Below, in pieces: positions 23,407-32,900 of a stretch of DNA of 64,000 nt (its first letter is position 1; each line of letters starts with the position of its first letter). This DNA is from Corynebacterium minutissimum (GTDB lineage Bacteria; Actinomycetota; Actinomycetes; Mycobacteriales; Mycobacteriaceae): NCBI RefSeq assembly GCF_016889765.1, contig NZ_CP069533.1, positions 2,604,001 to 2,668,000 of the forward strand, read 5' to 3'. Below the pieces are notes generated by a model. It saw only the letters and a program-made list of their open reading frames with translations. It did no database searches and was not told the DNA's origin. Position numbers and translations under genes: made by a program.

Positions 23407-24360
23407 TTGTCGCACACGCTCGAGCAAGCCGGGGAAAGGCATGTCATTCATGAGATCGTTGCCGCTGCGCCCAGCGCTCTTAACGGTGACGACGCGGCAG
23501 TGCTGTACCCAGCAGCACCCAACTCCCGCACTGTGGCGTCTACGGACATGATGGTCGAAGGCCGCCACTTCCGCCGCGACTGGTCCACAGCCTCGGAAGT
23601 GGGCCAGAAGGCGATTGTGCGCAATTTTGCCGATATTGAAGCCATGGGTGCGCGCCCAACTGCGGCCCTCCTCGCCATTGCGGCTCCTGGAGACACACCG
23701 GTGAATTTTGTGCGCGGCATTGCACAGGGAATTGCCGAGCGCTGCGCAGTGTATAACGCCGAGCTCGTCGGAGGTGATCTCACCCGCAGTGATCACTTCG
23801 TGCTCAACGTCACGGCGCTTGGTTCGCTAGGCGGCAGTGGCGCACCGTTGACCTTGGATAAGGCGCGCGCAGGTCAAACCCTCGTGGCACACGGCAAGAT
23901 TGGATACTCTGCCGCCGGTTTGGCCTTGCTCGAGCGTTTCGGTCGGGCACTGCCGCAGGAACTAGAAGATCTGTGGCCGCTTGTCGACGCCCACTGCACC
24001 CCCACCCTCACCCCGGGGCGAGGCGTCATTGCGCGCGCTACCGGTTCGACCGCAATGACGGATAACTCCGATGGACTGGTGCGCGATGTTGGCCTCATGG
24101 CGCAGCGCTCGTCGGTGCACATTGATCTGGATCCGGCAGCTATTGCACCTGACCCTCTTCTGGCTGCTGCCGGCGCGGTGTTGGACGTGGACCCATGGGA
24201 GTGGGTTCTCACCGGCGGTGAGGACCACACGCTGCTGGCCACGACGTGCAAGGCCGCTCCTTCTGGCTTCCGAAAAATAGGTACGGTCCTGCGTGGAACA
24301 GGCGTTACCGTGGGGGGCGATGAACCTCGTTATAGCGGTGGTTGGGAGAGCTTTGCATGA
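23407..24360 (+). CDS. thiL: Thiamine-monophosphate kinase
   Basis: 317 residues. Phosphorylates thiamine monophosphate to thiamine diphosphate, the last step of vitamin B1 cofactor synthesis. The PurM-like fold shows LNGDDAAVLYP near residue 28, STDMMVEGRHFRRDW near 46, FADIEAMGARPTAAL near 75, VGGDLTRSDHF near 120 and TDNSDGLVRDVG near 220. TTG 23407 was chosen as start because AAGGAGG (23391-23397) is well spaced; the upstream open frame overlaps the divergent gene. The stop overlaps the ung start (ATGA). Confidence 0.88.
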   Translation: MSHTLEQAGERHVIHEIVAAAPSALNGDDAAVLYPAAPNSRTVASTDMMVEGRHFRRDWSTASEVGQKAIVRNFADIEAMGARPTAALLAIAAPGDTPVNFVRGIAQGIAERCAVYNAELVGGDLTRSDHFVLNVTALGSLGGSGAPLTLDKARAGQTLVAHGKIGYSAAGLALLERFGRALPQELEDLWPLVDAHCTPTLTPGRGVIARATGSTAMTDNSDGLVRDVGLMAQRSSVHIDLDPAAIAPDPLLAAAGAVLDVDPWEWVLTGGEDHTLLATTCKAAPSGFRKIGTVLRGTGVTVGGDEPRYSGGWESFA

Positions 24361-24998
24361 TTGATACCTCGCGCATCCACTATTCCTGGATGCCTCACAT
24401 CCGTGAGGCGCTGGAGGAGAACCTTCCGAGCATTGAACAGCGCATTGGACAAAGTTATCTGCCTCCGGCTGAGGATGTTTTCGCGGCATTGTCTCTGCCA
24501 GTTGAGGAGGTCCGCGTACTCATCGTGGGCCAAGACCCGTATCCCACCCCGGGGCATGCGATGGGCCTGTCTTTCTCCACACGGCCAGGTGTGGCTGCAC
24601 CCCGGTCGCTGAAGAATATTTACGCTGAGCTTCACGACGACCTGGGTATTCAAGGCCGTGCAGACGGGGATCTGCGCGCCTGGTTCAACCAGGGTGTGCT
24701 GTTGCTCAACCGAGTTCTCACCGTGGCGCCTGGTCAGGCAGGATCACACCGACGCATTGGCTGGGAACCGATCACGGAAGCCGCTATTCGGGCGCTGGCG
24801 GGCCGTGACATTGTCGCCATCCTGTGGGGACGCGATGCACAAAGCTGCCAAGCTTTTCTTCCTGACACCGAGTGCATTACCTCACCGCATCCTTCACCGT
24901 TGTCAGCACGGCGCGGATTCTTCGGTTCGAAGCCCTTCTCCCGCGCCAATGCCGCCCTTGAGGCCCGCGGCGTCACGCCCGTGGACTGGCGCTTGTAA
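24357..24998 (+). CDS. ung: Uracil-DNA glycosylase
   Basis: 213 residues. Removes uracil from DNA to start base excision repair. Family 1 motifs are visible: the water-activating loop IVGQDPYPTPGHAMGLSFS near residue 60, the uracil-binding WFNQGVLLLN near 108, VAILWGRDAQ near 158, and the leucine-loop HPSPLSARRGFFGSKPFS near 180. ATG 24357 overlaps the thiL stop and has GGGAGAG upstream. Confidence 0.96.
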   Translation: MIDTSRIHYSWMPHIREALEENLPSIEQRIGQSYLPPAEDVFAALSLPVEEVRVLIVGQDPYPTPGHAMGLSFSTRPGVAAPRSLKNIYAELHDDLGIQGRADGDLRAWFNQGVLLLNRVLTVAPGQAGSHRRIGWEPITEAAIRALAGRDIVAILWGRDAQSCQAFLPDTECITSPHPSPLSARRGFFGSKPFSRANAALEARGVTPVDWRL

Positions 24999-25008
24999 AC
25001 TAGCCCAC

Positions 25009-26415
25009 ATGTCGTATCCCGCCGAGTTGGACGCGCGCGGCCTGCATGCCTGGGCAGTGCGCACCGTGGAGGAACTCACACGCCGTCGCGCAGAGATTAA
25101 CGCGCTCAACGTGTTTCCCGTCCCCGATTCCGATACCGGATCCAACATGGCACACACCATGGAGGCCGCCCTGGCGGAGGCGGATAAAGGCGAGATGGAC
25201 GTGGCCGAGGCGCTGGCGCTGGGATCCGTGCGGGGAGCGCGTGGCAACTCAGGCATGGTGCTCTCGCAGGTTTTGCGCGGCGTAGCAGAGGCGACGACGG
25301 AGTCGCGAGTGGATGGCGTTGTCCTAGCCGCCGCCCTCACGCACGCCGTCGATCTCGTCGACCGCGCCCTCGCGGCTCCCGTGGAAGGCACCATCATTAC
25401 CGTGTTGCGCGCTGCCAGTGACGCTGCGCGCGCTGCGGCTGAGAAGTCCGGTGCGCAGCTGCACGACATTCTTGTCTCGGCACTCGATGCTGCCCGGCGC
25501 GCACTTGCTGAAACCCCCTCGCAGCTGCCTGCTCTGCGCGAAGCGGGCGTCGTGGACGCCGGCGGTGCGGGGCTGGTGATCTTGTTGGAGTGTTTGCTGG
25601 CCCAGGTCACCGGCGAGGAACCGGATGTGCAGCCACTGAAATCCGGTGAGTGCAAGAGCAGCCCGCGGCCCGGTTCTGAGACGGCTGGGACGGAGTTGCC
25701 TGGATCCGAGATCGAAGCCATTTTCTTCTATGAAGGCGATTTGGATGTGCTCCAAGAAAACTTGAGCTCCATGGGCAATAGCCTCGTCATTGCGCGCGCC
25801 ACCGATGAATCTGCGAGCGTGCATATCCACAGCGCCGAAGCTGGGGCGGTCATCGAAAAGGCCTATGCGCTGGGCAAGGTCAGTGACGTGAGGCTGGAAG
25901 CGCTACCGGCGGTAGAAAAGGCGGCGGAGGACACCGCAGGGGAGTCAGCGCGACGGATCTTCGCTGCCGTACCAGACGGTGCGGTCAGAGAGCTTTTTGA
26001 GAAGGTCGGGGTGCAGGTGGTCGAACCTGGCGTCACAGTGGACGAAGCTGTTGCGGGCGATCTTTTCCTGACCAATGGGTACGGAGGTGATGCGGGGAAA
26101 GCTAGCGTCATTCCCGCCGATTCTCTGGTAGCGGGCCTAGCGGCGATGTCCGTCTATGAGCCGAATAACCCGGATACTGCTGAGGTAGTAGCTGTCATGG
26201 GCGATGCGGCACGGTCCATGCGTGTGGGGCATCCAGCGGAAGAAACCGTGGACGCAGTCGAGCAGGCTTCTCGGTCGCTGTTAGCCCATGGCGGTGAACA
26301 AGTCACCGTGCTCACAGCCCTCGAGGTGTCCGACGAGGAACTCGCTCACAGCCTGGGAGTGGACGTGGTCGTTGTACGCGTGCCGGGCACGCGCACTGAG
26401 ATTGGAGTGGAATAG
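25009..26415 (+). CDS. DAK2 domain protein (FakA-like)
   Basis: 468 residues. The N-terminal DAK2/DhaL domain (about 5-205) has the phosphate- and metal-binding FPVPDSDTGSNM and the loop SVRGARGNSGMVLSQVLRG. A middle part (about 225-305) and C-terminal domain follow as in FakA of firmicutes, which phosphorylates fatty acids held by a DegV-family partner. No DegV gene is in this window, so fatty-acid kinase activity is inferred only from the family. The neighbours (ung before, recG after) match Rv2974c. ATG 25009 has TAAACT seven bases upstream, a leaderless pattern. Confidence 0.88.
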   Translation: MSYPAELDARGLHAWAVRTVEELTRRRAEINALNVFPVPDSDTGSNMAHTMEAALAEADKGEMDVAEALALGSVRGARGNSGMVLSQVLRGVAEATTESRVDGVVLAAALTHAVDLVDRALAAPVEGTIITVLRAASDAARAAAEKSGAQLHDILVSALDAARRALAETPSQLPALREAGVVDAGGAGLVILLECLLAQVTGEEPDVQPLKSGECKSSPRPGSETAGTELPGSEIEAIFFYEGDLDVLQENLSSMGNSLVIARATDESASVHIHSAEAGAVIEKAYALGKVSDVRLEALPAVEKAAEDTAGESARRIFAAVPDGAVRELFEKVGVQVVEPGVTVDEAVAGDLFLTNGYGGDAGKASVIPADSLVAGLAAMSVYEPNNPDTAEVVAVMGDAARSMRVGHPAEETVDAVEQASRSLLAHGGEQVTVLTALEVSDEELAHSLGVDVVVVRVPGTRTEIGVE

Positions 26416-26418
26416 ACC

Positions 26419-28515
26419 GTGCTGGGGTGGCAGGATGACCGCAAACTCACTGACGTACTAGAGAAGAAGGATGCGGCGGCGCTTAAAAAAGCCTTCGGCT
26501 ACACCAGCTGCGGTGAGTTGCTCAGTCACTACCCGCGCGACTACATCCGCCACAACAAAGAGGTCGGCCTGGGTGGTGCCGAGGAAGGTGATCAAGTCAC
26601 CATCACCGGCGTTATCCAGGACGTTCGCACTCGCCACACCTCCAAGACCGTCGTCTTTACCTTGTACATGGATAGCGGGATCCAGGCGGCGTTTTTTAAC
26701 GCCTACTATGTCCAGCGCATTCTCCGCAGCGGCATGCGCATTATGCTCTCCGGCAAGTTGAAGTATTTCCGCGGTATACCAAGCCTTCAGCACCCGGATT
26801 TTCTCATTTTGGATCCTGGCAGCCTCCACGACTCGATGTGGGATAAGGCTGCCGGAAAAGGCAGTGGTTCGCTGAAGAAGCTTGCGCAGTTTGGTTCGCT
26901 TGATACCTTCCTGAAGCGCGAGTGGATTCCGGTGTACCCGGCCAGTGGAACGGCAACGTCGTGGTATGTCATGGGCGCAATCCACAAAGTACTGGAGCAG
27001 ACTCCGCCGATTCCAGAACCATTGGATTACCGCATGATGGTGACCTTGGATCAGGCAGTACGCGAGATTCACGAACCTGGACCGACTGGGCCGGAACGTG
27101 CAATTCAGCGCCTCAAATACAATGAGGCTCTGTCCATTGGCCTTGTGATGGCGCTGCGCCAACGCGATGTCAAAGCGCGTACTGCCACCCCGATGCCCGC
27201 CATTATTGATGGCTACCGTGATGAGCTGCTGTCGGAGCTTCCATTCCAGCTGACGGATGGGCAACGCCGCGTGATAGGAGAGATCGATGCCGATCTTTCC
27301 GGCACCGTCCCGATGATGCGCCTGCTGCAAGGCGAGGTCGGATCAGGCAAGACGCTCGTTGCCACGTGCGCGATGCTGCAGGCGGTGGATGCTGGAAAAC
27401 AGGCAGCGCTGTTGGCCCCGACGGAGGTGCTGGCGGTGCAGCATGGGACGTCGATAAGCGCCAGCGTTCCCGAAGGGGTAACCGTTACTGTGCTGACCGG
27501 GTCGATGAAGACTGCGGAGAAGCGCCAGGCTCTGTTGGAGATTGTGTCGGGCGAGGCTGACATCGTCATTGGTACGCACGCCATCATTCAAGACACCGTC
27601 GAGTTTTTCGATCTAGGCCTGGTTATTGTGGACGAACAGCACCGATTTGGCGTGGAGCAGCGCGATAGCTTGCGCACAAAGACCAGGGAAGGCACGAGCC
27701 CCCACCTGCTGGTGATGACGGCTACACCTATTCCCCGCACGATTGCTATGACCGTCTTTGGCGACTTGGCAGTCTCCACGCTCAAGGAGCTGCCCGGTGG
27801 ACGCAAACCTATTCTGTCTGCGGTCGTTCCCGAATGGAAACCCGAGTGGGTTCGTCGTGCCATAGAGCGCATCCGTGAAGAGGTAGAAAAAGGCCACCAG
27901 GCCTATATCGTGTGCCCACGCATCGAAGGTGATGGCGGGGTCGAGCAGCTGTCCGTGCAGCTGCGTAACCTGCCCTTCCGTGGGCTGAGTGTTGAAATGC
28001 TCCACGGCAAGATGCCAGATAAGGACGAGGTCATGGCGAGCTTTGCACGCGGCGACATCGATATTCTTGTGTCCACGACCGTCATTGAGGTCGGCGTTGA
28101 CGTTCCCAACGCTACGGTCATGCTGATTCGTGAGTCAGAAAACTTCGGTGTTTCCCAGCTTCACCAGCTGCGCGGCCGCGTGGGGCGTGGCGGCAATGCA
28201 TCAGTCTGCCTGCTGCACACCACCGCTTTGCCAGACTCAAAGTCCTATCGGCGTGTGGCGGCTATCGCAGATACGCCATCTGGTTTCGATCTAGCCGAGC
28301 TCGACCTCAAGCAGCGCCATGAAGGAGACATCCTGGGCACGTTGCAATCTGGAACCAAGCGCACGCTTAAGTTGCTGGACTTGAGCAACGATCGTGAGAT
28401 TGTCGAGCGCACCCACGCCGACGCCGCCTCGATGGTTGAGCGTAACCCGGAACTGGCAGAAGAACTGACGCACAACCTCACCGCAGACGAGCAAGACTTC
28501 CTAGAGAAGAACTAA
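26419..28515 (+). CDS. recG: ATP-dependent DNA helicase RecG
   Basis: 698 residues. Superfamily 2 helicase that remodels stalled forks and branched DNA. An N-terminal wedge/OB domain (about 60-160; VTITGVIQDVRTRHTSKTVVFTLYM) is followed by helicase motifs: Walker A LLQGEVGSGKTLVATCAM near 300, DEQH box VIVDEQHRFGVEQRD near 408, motif III MTATPIPRTIAM near 435, and VGRGGNASVCLL in motif VI near 590. GTG start three bases after the DAK2 stop. The length fits the family. Confidence 0.95.
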   Translation: MLGWQDDRKLTDVLEKKDAAALKKAFGYTSCGELLSHYPRDYIRHNKEVGLGGAEEGDQVTITGVIQDVRTRHTSKTVVFTLYMDSGIQAAFFNAYYVQRILRSGMRIMLSGKLKYFRGIPSLQHPDFLILDPGSLHDSMWDKAAGKGSGSLKKLAQFGSLDTFLKREWIPVYPASGTATSWYVMGAIHKVLEQTPPIPEPLDYRMMVTLDQAVREIHEPGPTGPERAIQRLKYNEALSIGLVMALRQRDVKARTATPMPAIIDGYRDELLSELPFQLTDGQRRVIGEIDADLSGTVPMMRLLQGEVGSGKTLVATCAMLQAVDAGKQAALLAPTEVLAVQHGTSISASVPEGVTVTVLTGSMKTAEKRQALLEIVSGEADIVIGTHAIIQDTVEFFDLGLVIVDEQHRFGVEQRDSLRTKTREGTSPHLLVMTATPIPRTIAMTVFGDLAVSTLKELPGGRKPILSAVVPEWKPEWVRRAIERIREEVEKGHQAYIVCPRIEGDGGVEQLSVQLRNLPFRGLSVEMLHGKMPDKDEVMASFARGDIDILVSTTVIEVGVDVPNATVMLIRESENFGVSQLHQLRGRVGRGGNASVCLLHTTALPDSKSYRRVAAIADTPSGFDLAELDLKQRHEGDILGTLQSGTKRTLKLLDLSNDREIVERTHADAASMVERNPELAEELTHNLTADEQDFLEKN

Positions 28516-28577
28516 ACCGAGCCGGACTTGAGGGGAGACGTCTCGCCACTGGGCCCAAGGGCGATAGGGTAGAAGCT

Positions 28578-29147
28578 ATGACGAGAATCATCGCTGGGGA
28601 AGCCCGCGGACGCAGCATCAAGGTTCCCGAATCTGGGACGAGGCCGACGTCCGACCGTGCCCGTGAGGGCCTCTTTTCTTCATTAGACGTGCGCTGGGGG
28701 TTCACCGATTCCCGCGTGCTTGACTTGTTTGCCGGTTCCGGTGCGCTGGGGTTGGAGGCGGCGAGTCGCGGCGCCGAAGAGGTGGTGCTGGTGGAACATA
28801 ACCCTGCCGCGGTCAAGGTGATTCGCCACAACATTGGCGTGGTCAAGCACCCTCGCGTCGAAGTACGTGAAATGAAAGCCTCGACCTACTTGGCTACCGC
28901 ACCGCGCGGCTACTTCGACATCGTCCTTGCGGATCCTCCCTACGAGTTCGACGACGTTGATGGCTTGCTCGAAGCCATTGAACCTGTGCTGGATGACGAT
29001 GCGATTGTGGTGATCGAACGCCACGTCGATACACCCCAGACGGAGTGGCCCGAAGGGTTTGAACCCACCGGACAGAAGCTCAAAAAGCGTACGTTTGGTA
29101 TCGCGCGCTTTGACATGGCCATTTATCACCGAAGCGAGGAGAACTAA
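28578..29147 (+). CDS. rsmD: 16S rRNA (guanine(966)-N(2))-methyltransferase
   Basis: 189 residues. It has the N-terminal RIIAGEARGRSIKVPESGTRPTSDRAREGLFSSL region, the SAM-binding VLDLFAGSGALGLEAASRGA near 55 and the catalytic DPPY in IVLADPPYEF near 118. It methylates G966 in the assembled small subunit. TAGGGT (28565-28570) lies seven bases before the ATG, so the message is probably leaderless. coaD follows after five bases, as in most bacteria. Confidence 0.94.
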   Translation: MTRIIAGEARGRSIKVPESGTRPTSDRAREGLFSSLDVRWGFTDSRVLDLFAGSGALGLEAASRGAEEVVLVEHNPAAVKVIRHNIGVVKHPRVEVREMKASTYLATAPRGYFDIVLADPPYEFDDVDGLLEAIEPVLDDDAIVVIERHVDTPQTEWPEGFEPTGQKLKKRTFGIARFDMAIYHRSEEN

Positions 29148-29152
29148 GCACT

Positions 29153-29638
29153 ATGCCAACCCACGCAGTCTGCCCTGGTTCCTTTGACCCCATCACACTA
29201 GGACACGTTGACGTGTTCAAGCGCGCGGCTGACCTCTTTGACAAGGTCACCGTGCTCGTCACCGCGAACCCGAATAAACCTTCTGGCTTGTTCACCGTGG
29301 AGGAACGCGTGGACCTCATCCGCCACACAGTCTCACCGGAAATTGAGGTGGATTGGTGGGGAGGCCTGCTCGTGGACTACACCAGCGCTCATGGAGTCGA
29401 TACCCTCGTCAAAGGCCTGCGCTCCTCACTGGACTACGAGTATGAGCTGCCGATGGCGCAGATGAACCGCCGCTTGTCCGGGATTGATACCGTCTTCCTT
29501 CTCACGGACGAGAAATACGGCTACATTTCCTCCTCTTTGTGCAAGCAGGTGGCGAAATACGGCGGCGATGTGACGGGCATGTTCCCTGAGCACGTGGCTA
29601 AAGCCGTGATGGAGCGCTACCGGGATCAGCAGCAGTGA
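29153..29638 (+). CDS. coaD: Phosphopantetheine adenylyltransferase
   Basis: 161 residues. Fourth step of coenzyme A synthesis from pantothenate. The nucleotidyltransferase motif CPGSFDPITLGHVDVFKRAADLF (T/HxGH: TLGH) is at residues 7-29, the substrate loop VKGLRSSLDYEYELPMAQMNR near 86 and the second ATP motif YGYISSSLCKQVAKYGG near 124. GAGGAG stands upstream of the ATG. The stop overlaps the start of the TSUP gene. Confidence 0.96.
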   Translation: MPTHAVCPGSFDPITLGHVDVFKRAADLFDKVTVLVTANPNKPSGLFTVEERVDLIRHTVSPEIEVDWWGGLLVDYTSAHGVDTLVKGLRSSLDYEYELPMAQMNRRLSGIDTVFLLTDEKYGYISSSLCKQVAKYGGDVTGMFPEHVAKAVMERYRDQQQ

Positions 29639-30390
29639 CCGTACTGGTCATCCCCCTCGCTATCCTTCTCATCGTCGCTGTGGGCTCGTGCTTACAGCGC
29701 GTGTCCGGCATGGGGTTGGGGCTTATTGGTGGCCCCATTTTGACCCTTATGTTGGGGCCGGTGGAAGGCATCATGGTCACCAACGTGCTGGCCTGCCTTA
29801 ATGCGGTCCTCACGACGTATTCCATGCGCAAGGACGTCGATTGGGGTAAATGGGCGCGCATCGCCCCTTTCATGGTGTTGGGCTCTATTCCGGCAGCCCT
29901 GCTCATTGCGCGGATTGATACAGCCATGCTGCTCGTCCTCGTCGGTGGTGCGCTCCTCACCGCACTGGGCGTGGTGTCCTTTGGCCGGCACTTCGTTCCC
30001 GAGCTGCATGGCACGGGTCCGGCGGTGTCCGCCGGAATTCTAGGCGGCTTCACCAATACTCTGGCTGGCGTGGCAGGCCCCGTCATCACCGTTTATGCCC
30101 AAGCAGCGCGCTGGCCGCAGGCAGATTATGCAGCTACGCTTCAGCCCTGCTTTTTCGTCGGCGGGCTGTTCTCGGTACTCACGAAGTATTTTCTAGGTGC
30201 TGGCGGCTTTGAGGGCTTGCACTGGCTGGTATGGCCCTTCGGCATCATTGGAATGTTTATCGGCATCCAGGTGGGCACGAAGATTGCGGGGCGGGTGTCC
30301 CGTGAGTTCGCACGCAAGCTCTCCCTGACCGTGGCGAGCCTTGGCTCCCTGAGCGCGCTGATTCGTGGACTCATGACGCTAGGAGGGTAG
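29635..30390 (+). CDS. TSUP family (TauE/SafE) membrane permease
   Basis: 251 residues with about seven to eight hydrophobic helices and the repeated Gly-rich blocks of the TauE/SafE family: MGLGLIGGPILTLMLGPVEGIM near 24 and AGILGGFTNTLAGVAGPVITVYA near 122, related by internal duplication. The family exports or imports sulfite, sulfonates or other organic anions; the substrate here is unknown. GTG start overlaps the coaD stop by four bases, suggesting coupled translation. Confidence 0.85.
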   Translation: MTVLVIPLAILLIVAVGSCLQRVSGMGLGLIGGPILTLMLGPVEGIMVTNVLACLNAVLTTYSMRKDVDWGKWARIAPFMVLGSIPAALLIARIDTAMLLVLVGGALLTALGVVSFGRHFVPELHGTGPAVSAGILGGFTNTLAGVAGPVITVYAQAARWPQADYAATLQPCFFVGGLFSVLTKYFLGAGGFEGLHWLVWPFGIIGMFIGIQVGTKIAGRVSREFARKLSLTVASLGSLSALIRGLMTLGG

Positions 30391-30414
30391 GGAGGCTTCT
30401 GTAGGCTGGTCGCC

Positions 30415-31269
30415 ATGGCCAAATTCAAGATTGAAGATGCACTCAACTTACGCGCGGGCAAAAACTTCCAGATCGACTCGGTAGATCCCTCGAGCACCCC
30501 AGGTTTTGACGGGGATAAAGACGAGCTTGATGCGCGGTTTTCCAAGTACGATGATGAGCTCTACGAGCTGCAAGAACGTCTCTTTGCCAACGGGCGTGCG
30601 TACGGTGAGGATGCCCCGGCCGCACTCATCGTCCTGCAAGGCATGGACACCTCCGGTAAAGGTGGTGCCATCCGCCACGTCCTTAACACTTTTGACCCGC
30701 AAGGGACGACGACTGTCGGCTTTGGTAAGCCCACCGAGGAAGAACTGGAGCATGACTTCCTCTGGCGCATCCGCAAACATGATCCGAAGCCAGGGCAGAT
30801 TGTGGCCTTCGACCGCTCGCACTATGAGGACGTGCTTATCCAGCGCGTACATGAGTGGGTAGATGAAGAGGAAGTCGATCGCCGCATTGAGGCTATCCGT
30901 GACTATGAGCTGGAACTAACGGCTCAAGGCGTGAAGGTAATCAAGATCTTCCTGCACATCTCCAAGGAGGCTCAGAAGGACAATCTGCTGGAGCGCACGG
31001 AGCGCGACGATAAGTTCTGGAAGTACGATCCTTCAGACGTTGAGGAACGCGCATATTGGGACCAGTACATGGAGGCGTACCAGGACGCGATTCAGCGTAC
31101 TGATGAGAATTACGCCCCCTGGTATGTCATCCCCACTGACAATAAGAAGTATGCCCGCATGGCGCTCAAGTTCCTCATCGTGGATCTCCTGCGCCACCTG
31201 CATCTGGAGTGGCCAGCGCCCGACTTCGATCCAGAGGTCGAGCGCGAGCGCATTGAGAACGCCGATTAG
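30415..31269 (+). CDS. ppk2: Polyphosphate kinase 2 family nucleotide phosphotransferase
   Basis: 284 residues. Walker A VLQGMDTSGKGGAIRHVL near residue 78, Walker B VAFDRSHYEDVLIQRVH near 125, and lid region ERTERDDKFWKYDPSD near 194. These fit the PPK2-related polyphosphate:nucleotide phosphotransferases (TIGR03709-like), which move phosphate between polyphosphate and nucleotides. Which nucleotide is used cannot be read from the sequence. TAGGCT (30402-30407) lies seven bases before the ATG (leaderless pattern). Convergent with the YbjN cluster. Confidence 0.88.
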   Translation: MAKFKIEDALNLRAGKNFQIDSVDPSSTPGFDGDKDELDARFSKYDDELYELQERLFANGRAYGEDAPAALIVLQGMDTSGKGGAIRHVLNTFDPQGTTTVGFGKPTEEELEHDFLWRIRKHDPKPGQIVAFDRSHYEDVLIQRVHEWVDEEEVDRRIEAIRDYELELTAQGVKVIKIFLHISKEAQKDNLLERTERDDKFWKYDPSDVEERAYWDQYMEAYQDAIQRTDENYAPWYVIPTDNKKYARMALKFLIVDLLRHLHLEWPAPDFDPEVERERIENAD

Positions 31270-31312
31270 GCACGGTTTCTCTGCGCTGCCGATTTATTAA
31301 CCTGACAGCAGT

Positions 31313-31792
31313 TTAGTCGTCACTGTCTGCGAGTTCGCGGGCAGTGGCGTTAAACGTATCCAGGACGGATAGCAGTGCCTCCTGCGCATTGATGATGGCC
31401 ACGTTGAGGGCATGGAAAAGCTGGTCCTCGCTGAGACCCGCGGTGGTGACGAAGCAGGCGTCGCCCCGCAGTTCAATGCTGTCTTCATCGACGCCAACGA
31501 GCGCACGGCCGTCGAAAGCACCCGAGTTGAACTCGTTGCACAATACATGGAAGAGGGAAACAACGTCTGCGCCAAGCTGAGTGGGCAGAACGCATTCCAG
31601 GCGTACAAGGCCTTCCTCGACGGTGATGACCCAATCCAGGTCATTGAGTCGAGCGACAGCGGTGGTGTCATCCTCTGGGTGAGCGGTAGCTGCCATGTCG
31701 AGTTGCGCGCCATTGAGCAGGCTGAGGACGCGATCGCGGGTGACCGCCGGCAGGGGAGAGCCAGACAAAATCTCGTAGGGATCAGCACTCAC
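31313..31792 (-). CDS. YbjN-like protein, member 4 of four
   Basis: 159 residues, no signal peptide or membrane helix. The fold suggested by LERCVLPTQLGADVVSLFHVLCNEFNS-type alternation (beta then long helix), with ALNVAIINAQEALLSVLDTFNATAREL as C-terminal helix, is that of YbjN/type III chaperone-like domains. Function of the family is unclear; in E. coli YbjN affects stress and motility genes. The gene starts two bases after the stop of the preceding paralogue, so it is the last of a four-gene operon, and converges with ppk2. Confidence 0.68.
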   Translation of the reverse strand: MSADPYEILSGSPLPAVTRDRVLSLLNGAQLDMAATAHPEDDTTAVARLNDLDWVITVEEGLVRLECVLPTQLGADVVSLFHVLCNEFNSGAFDGRALVGVDEDSIELRGDACFVTTAGLSEDQLFHALNVAIINAQEALLSVLDTFNATARELADSDD

Positions 31793-31794
31793 GA

Positions 31795-32388
31795 TTAGTC
31801 CTCTGCTTCCTGTTCTTGGGTGTCATTCCACGTCACTGCCTGTGGGAAACGCTCGGCCACGATCTCAAAAATCTCGGCAAAGCTCGCCAGGGAGCTGAGC
31901 AAAAAGTGGCCGAGTTGCGCCAGGGACAGGCCTTCGCCCACTGCCATGGCGCGGTTGGCGCACAACTGGACCTCGGCGCCATCTGATGGCTCTTCTGGAC
32001 CGTCTGCGACGAAGTAGCTCAACGTTGGCGCAACGCTGGCCCAGTTGAGCTCAGCGACGGTGGCCGCAACCTCTTCTTCCGCGGACTCGGGAAGGGTACC
32101 CTCCCACGTGGCGAAAGCGCTCAAGGTATCGCCTTCCTCATTGAGGTCACAGTGCACTGCAATGTGGGGGATACCAGTCTGGAGCACGCGGTGGAAGGTG
32201 GTTCCAGCCTCATCACCGGCATTACTGGCATCGTCATCGAGAGATCGATCGTCGGCCCCATCGGCGTGGATATCCGCAACGCCAGTGGTGCGGGGAGCTT
32301 CGAGGATGGCATAGTCGGCGTCGATAAGCTCGCACAGTTGCGCGAGCCTATCGATGCTTACCGGTTCAACAGCGTGGAGGTCGGTCAC
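31795..32388 (-). CDS. YbjN-like protein, member 3 of four, with acidic insert
   Basis: 197 residues. VSIDRLAQLCELIDADYAIL at the start matches the beginning of the other members, and LSLAQLGHFLLSSLASFAEIFEIVAERFPQ with VTWNDTQEQEAED at the end matches member 1 (YPQLVTWKEHNHD). An extra acidic stretch (DIHADGADDRSLDDDASNAGDEAG, about residues 39-62) is not in the others. Its ATG overlaps the stop of member 2 (ATGA). Presumed cytoplasmic; function unknown. Confidence 0.68.
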   Translation of the reverse strand: MTDLHAVEPVSIDRLAQLCELIDADYAILEAPRTTGVADIHADGADDRSLDDDASNAGDEAGTTFHRVLQTGIPHIAVHCDLNEEGDTLSAFATWEGTLPESAEEEVAATVAELNWASVAPTLSYFVADGPEEPSDGAEVQLCANRAMAVGEGLSLAQLGHFLLSSLASFAEIFEIVAERFPQAVTWNDTQEQEAED

Positions 32389-32900
32389 TGCTCCGCGCCT
32401 TCAGGGCTGCTTTCAGGGTTGCCTTCGCCGGCCTGTGCGGCGGATTCGGAACCGAGCTTGGCCATCTCCTCAGCGGCAGCAACCATGGCGTTTTGGGCGT
32501 TGATAACGCCATCCACAGAGGCACGCAGAGCAGAAGCTAGCTGCTCGTCATTCATGCCGGCGGCGCAGGGGATATCGGACTCAGTGCGCACCAGCAGCAT
32601 GCCGTCGAAGTCCGTGATGACCGCGCTGGCACCCATGGCCACCGAGTTAATCTGGTTGGCGGCCAAGAAAAGCCCGGCGTCAGCCTTGGCATACTCGGCG
32701 TCGGTCGGCACGTCGCAACGCACAATGGCCACGCTGTCGAGCACAGCGAACATGCACGGCAGGCCGTTGAGGTTGGCGGTGGCGGCGTCGGTGCGGCCGG
32801 TGACGGGCTCGAGCTCAATATCGAAGGTCTTCATCGCGGCGATGATGCGGTCGAGGGTGACGTCGGGCAGGGCATGAGGATCCTGAGCCGGCTTAGTCAT
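32385..32900 (-). CDS. YbjN-like protein, member 2 of four
   Basis: 171 residues. DVTLDRIIAAMKTFDIELEPV aligns with DVTLERIAEIFDSEGLEYRI of member 1. The central beta strands (CMFAVLDSVAIVRCDVPTD) and helix AKADAGLFLAANQINSVAMGA follow, then helix QLASALRASVDGVINAQNAMVAAAEEMAKLG. The tail is low in complexity (Glu/Ser/Pro/Ala). The start overlaps the stop of member 1 by 8 bases. Function unknown; paralogy is inferred from the shared helix-strand order and N-terminal motif. Confidence 0.7.
   Translation of the reverse strand: MTKPAQDPHALPDVTLDRIIAAMKTFDIELEPVTGRTDAATANLNGLPCMFAVLDSVAIVRCDVPTDAEYAKADAGLFLAANQINSVAMGASAVITDFDGMLLVRTESDIPCAAGMNDEQLASALRASVDGVINAQNAMVAAAEEMAKLGSESAAQAGEGNPESSPEGAEQ

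Noticed and set aside
24658..25008. 117-residue N-terminal extension of the DAK2 protein
   Set aside because: It overlaps ung in another frame, is low-quality sequence, and the family begins near ATG 25009, which has a -10 in front.
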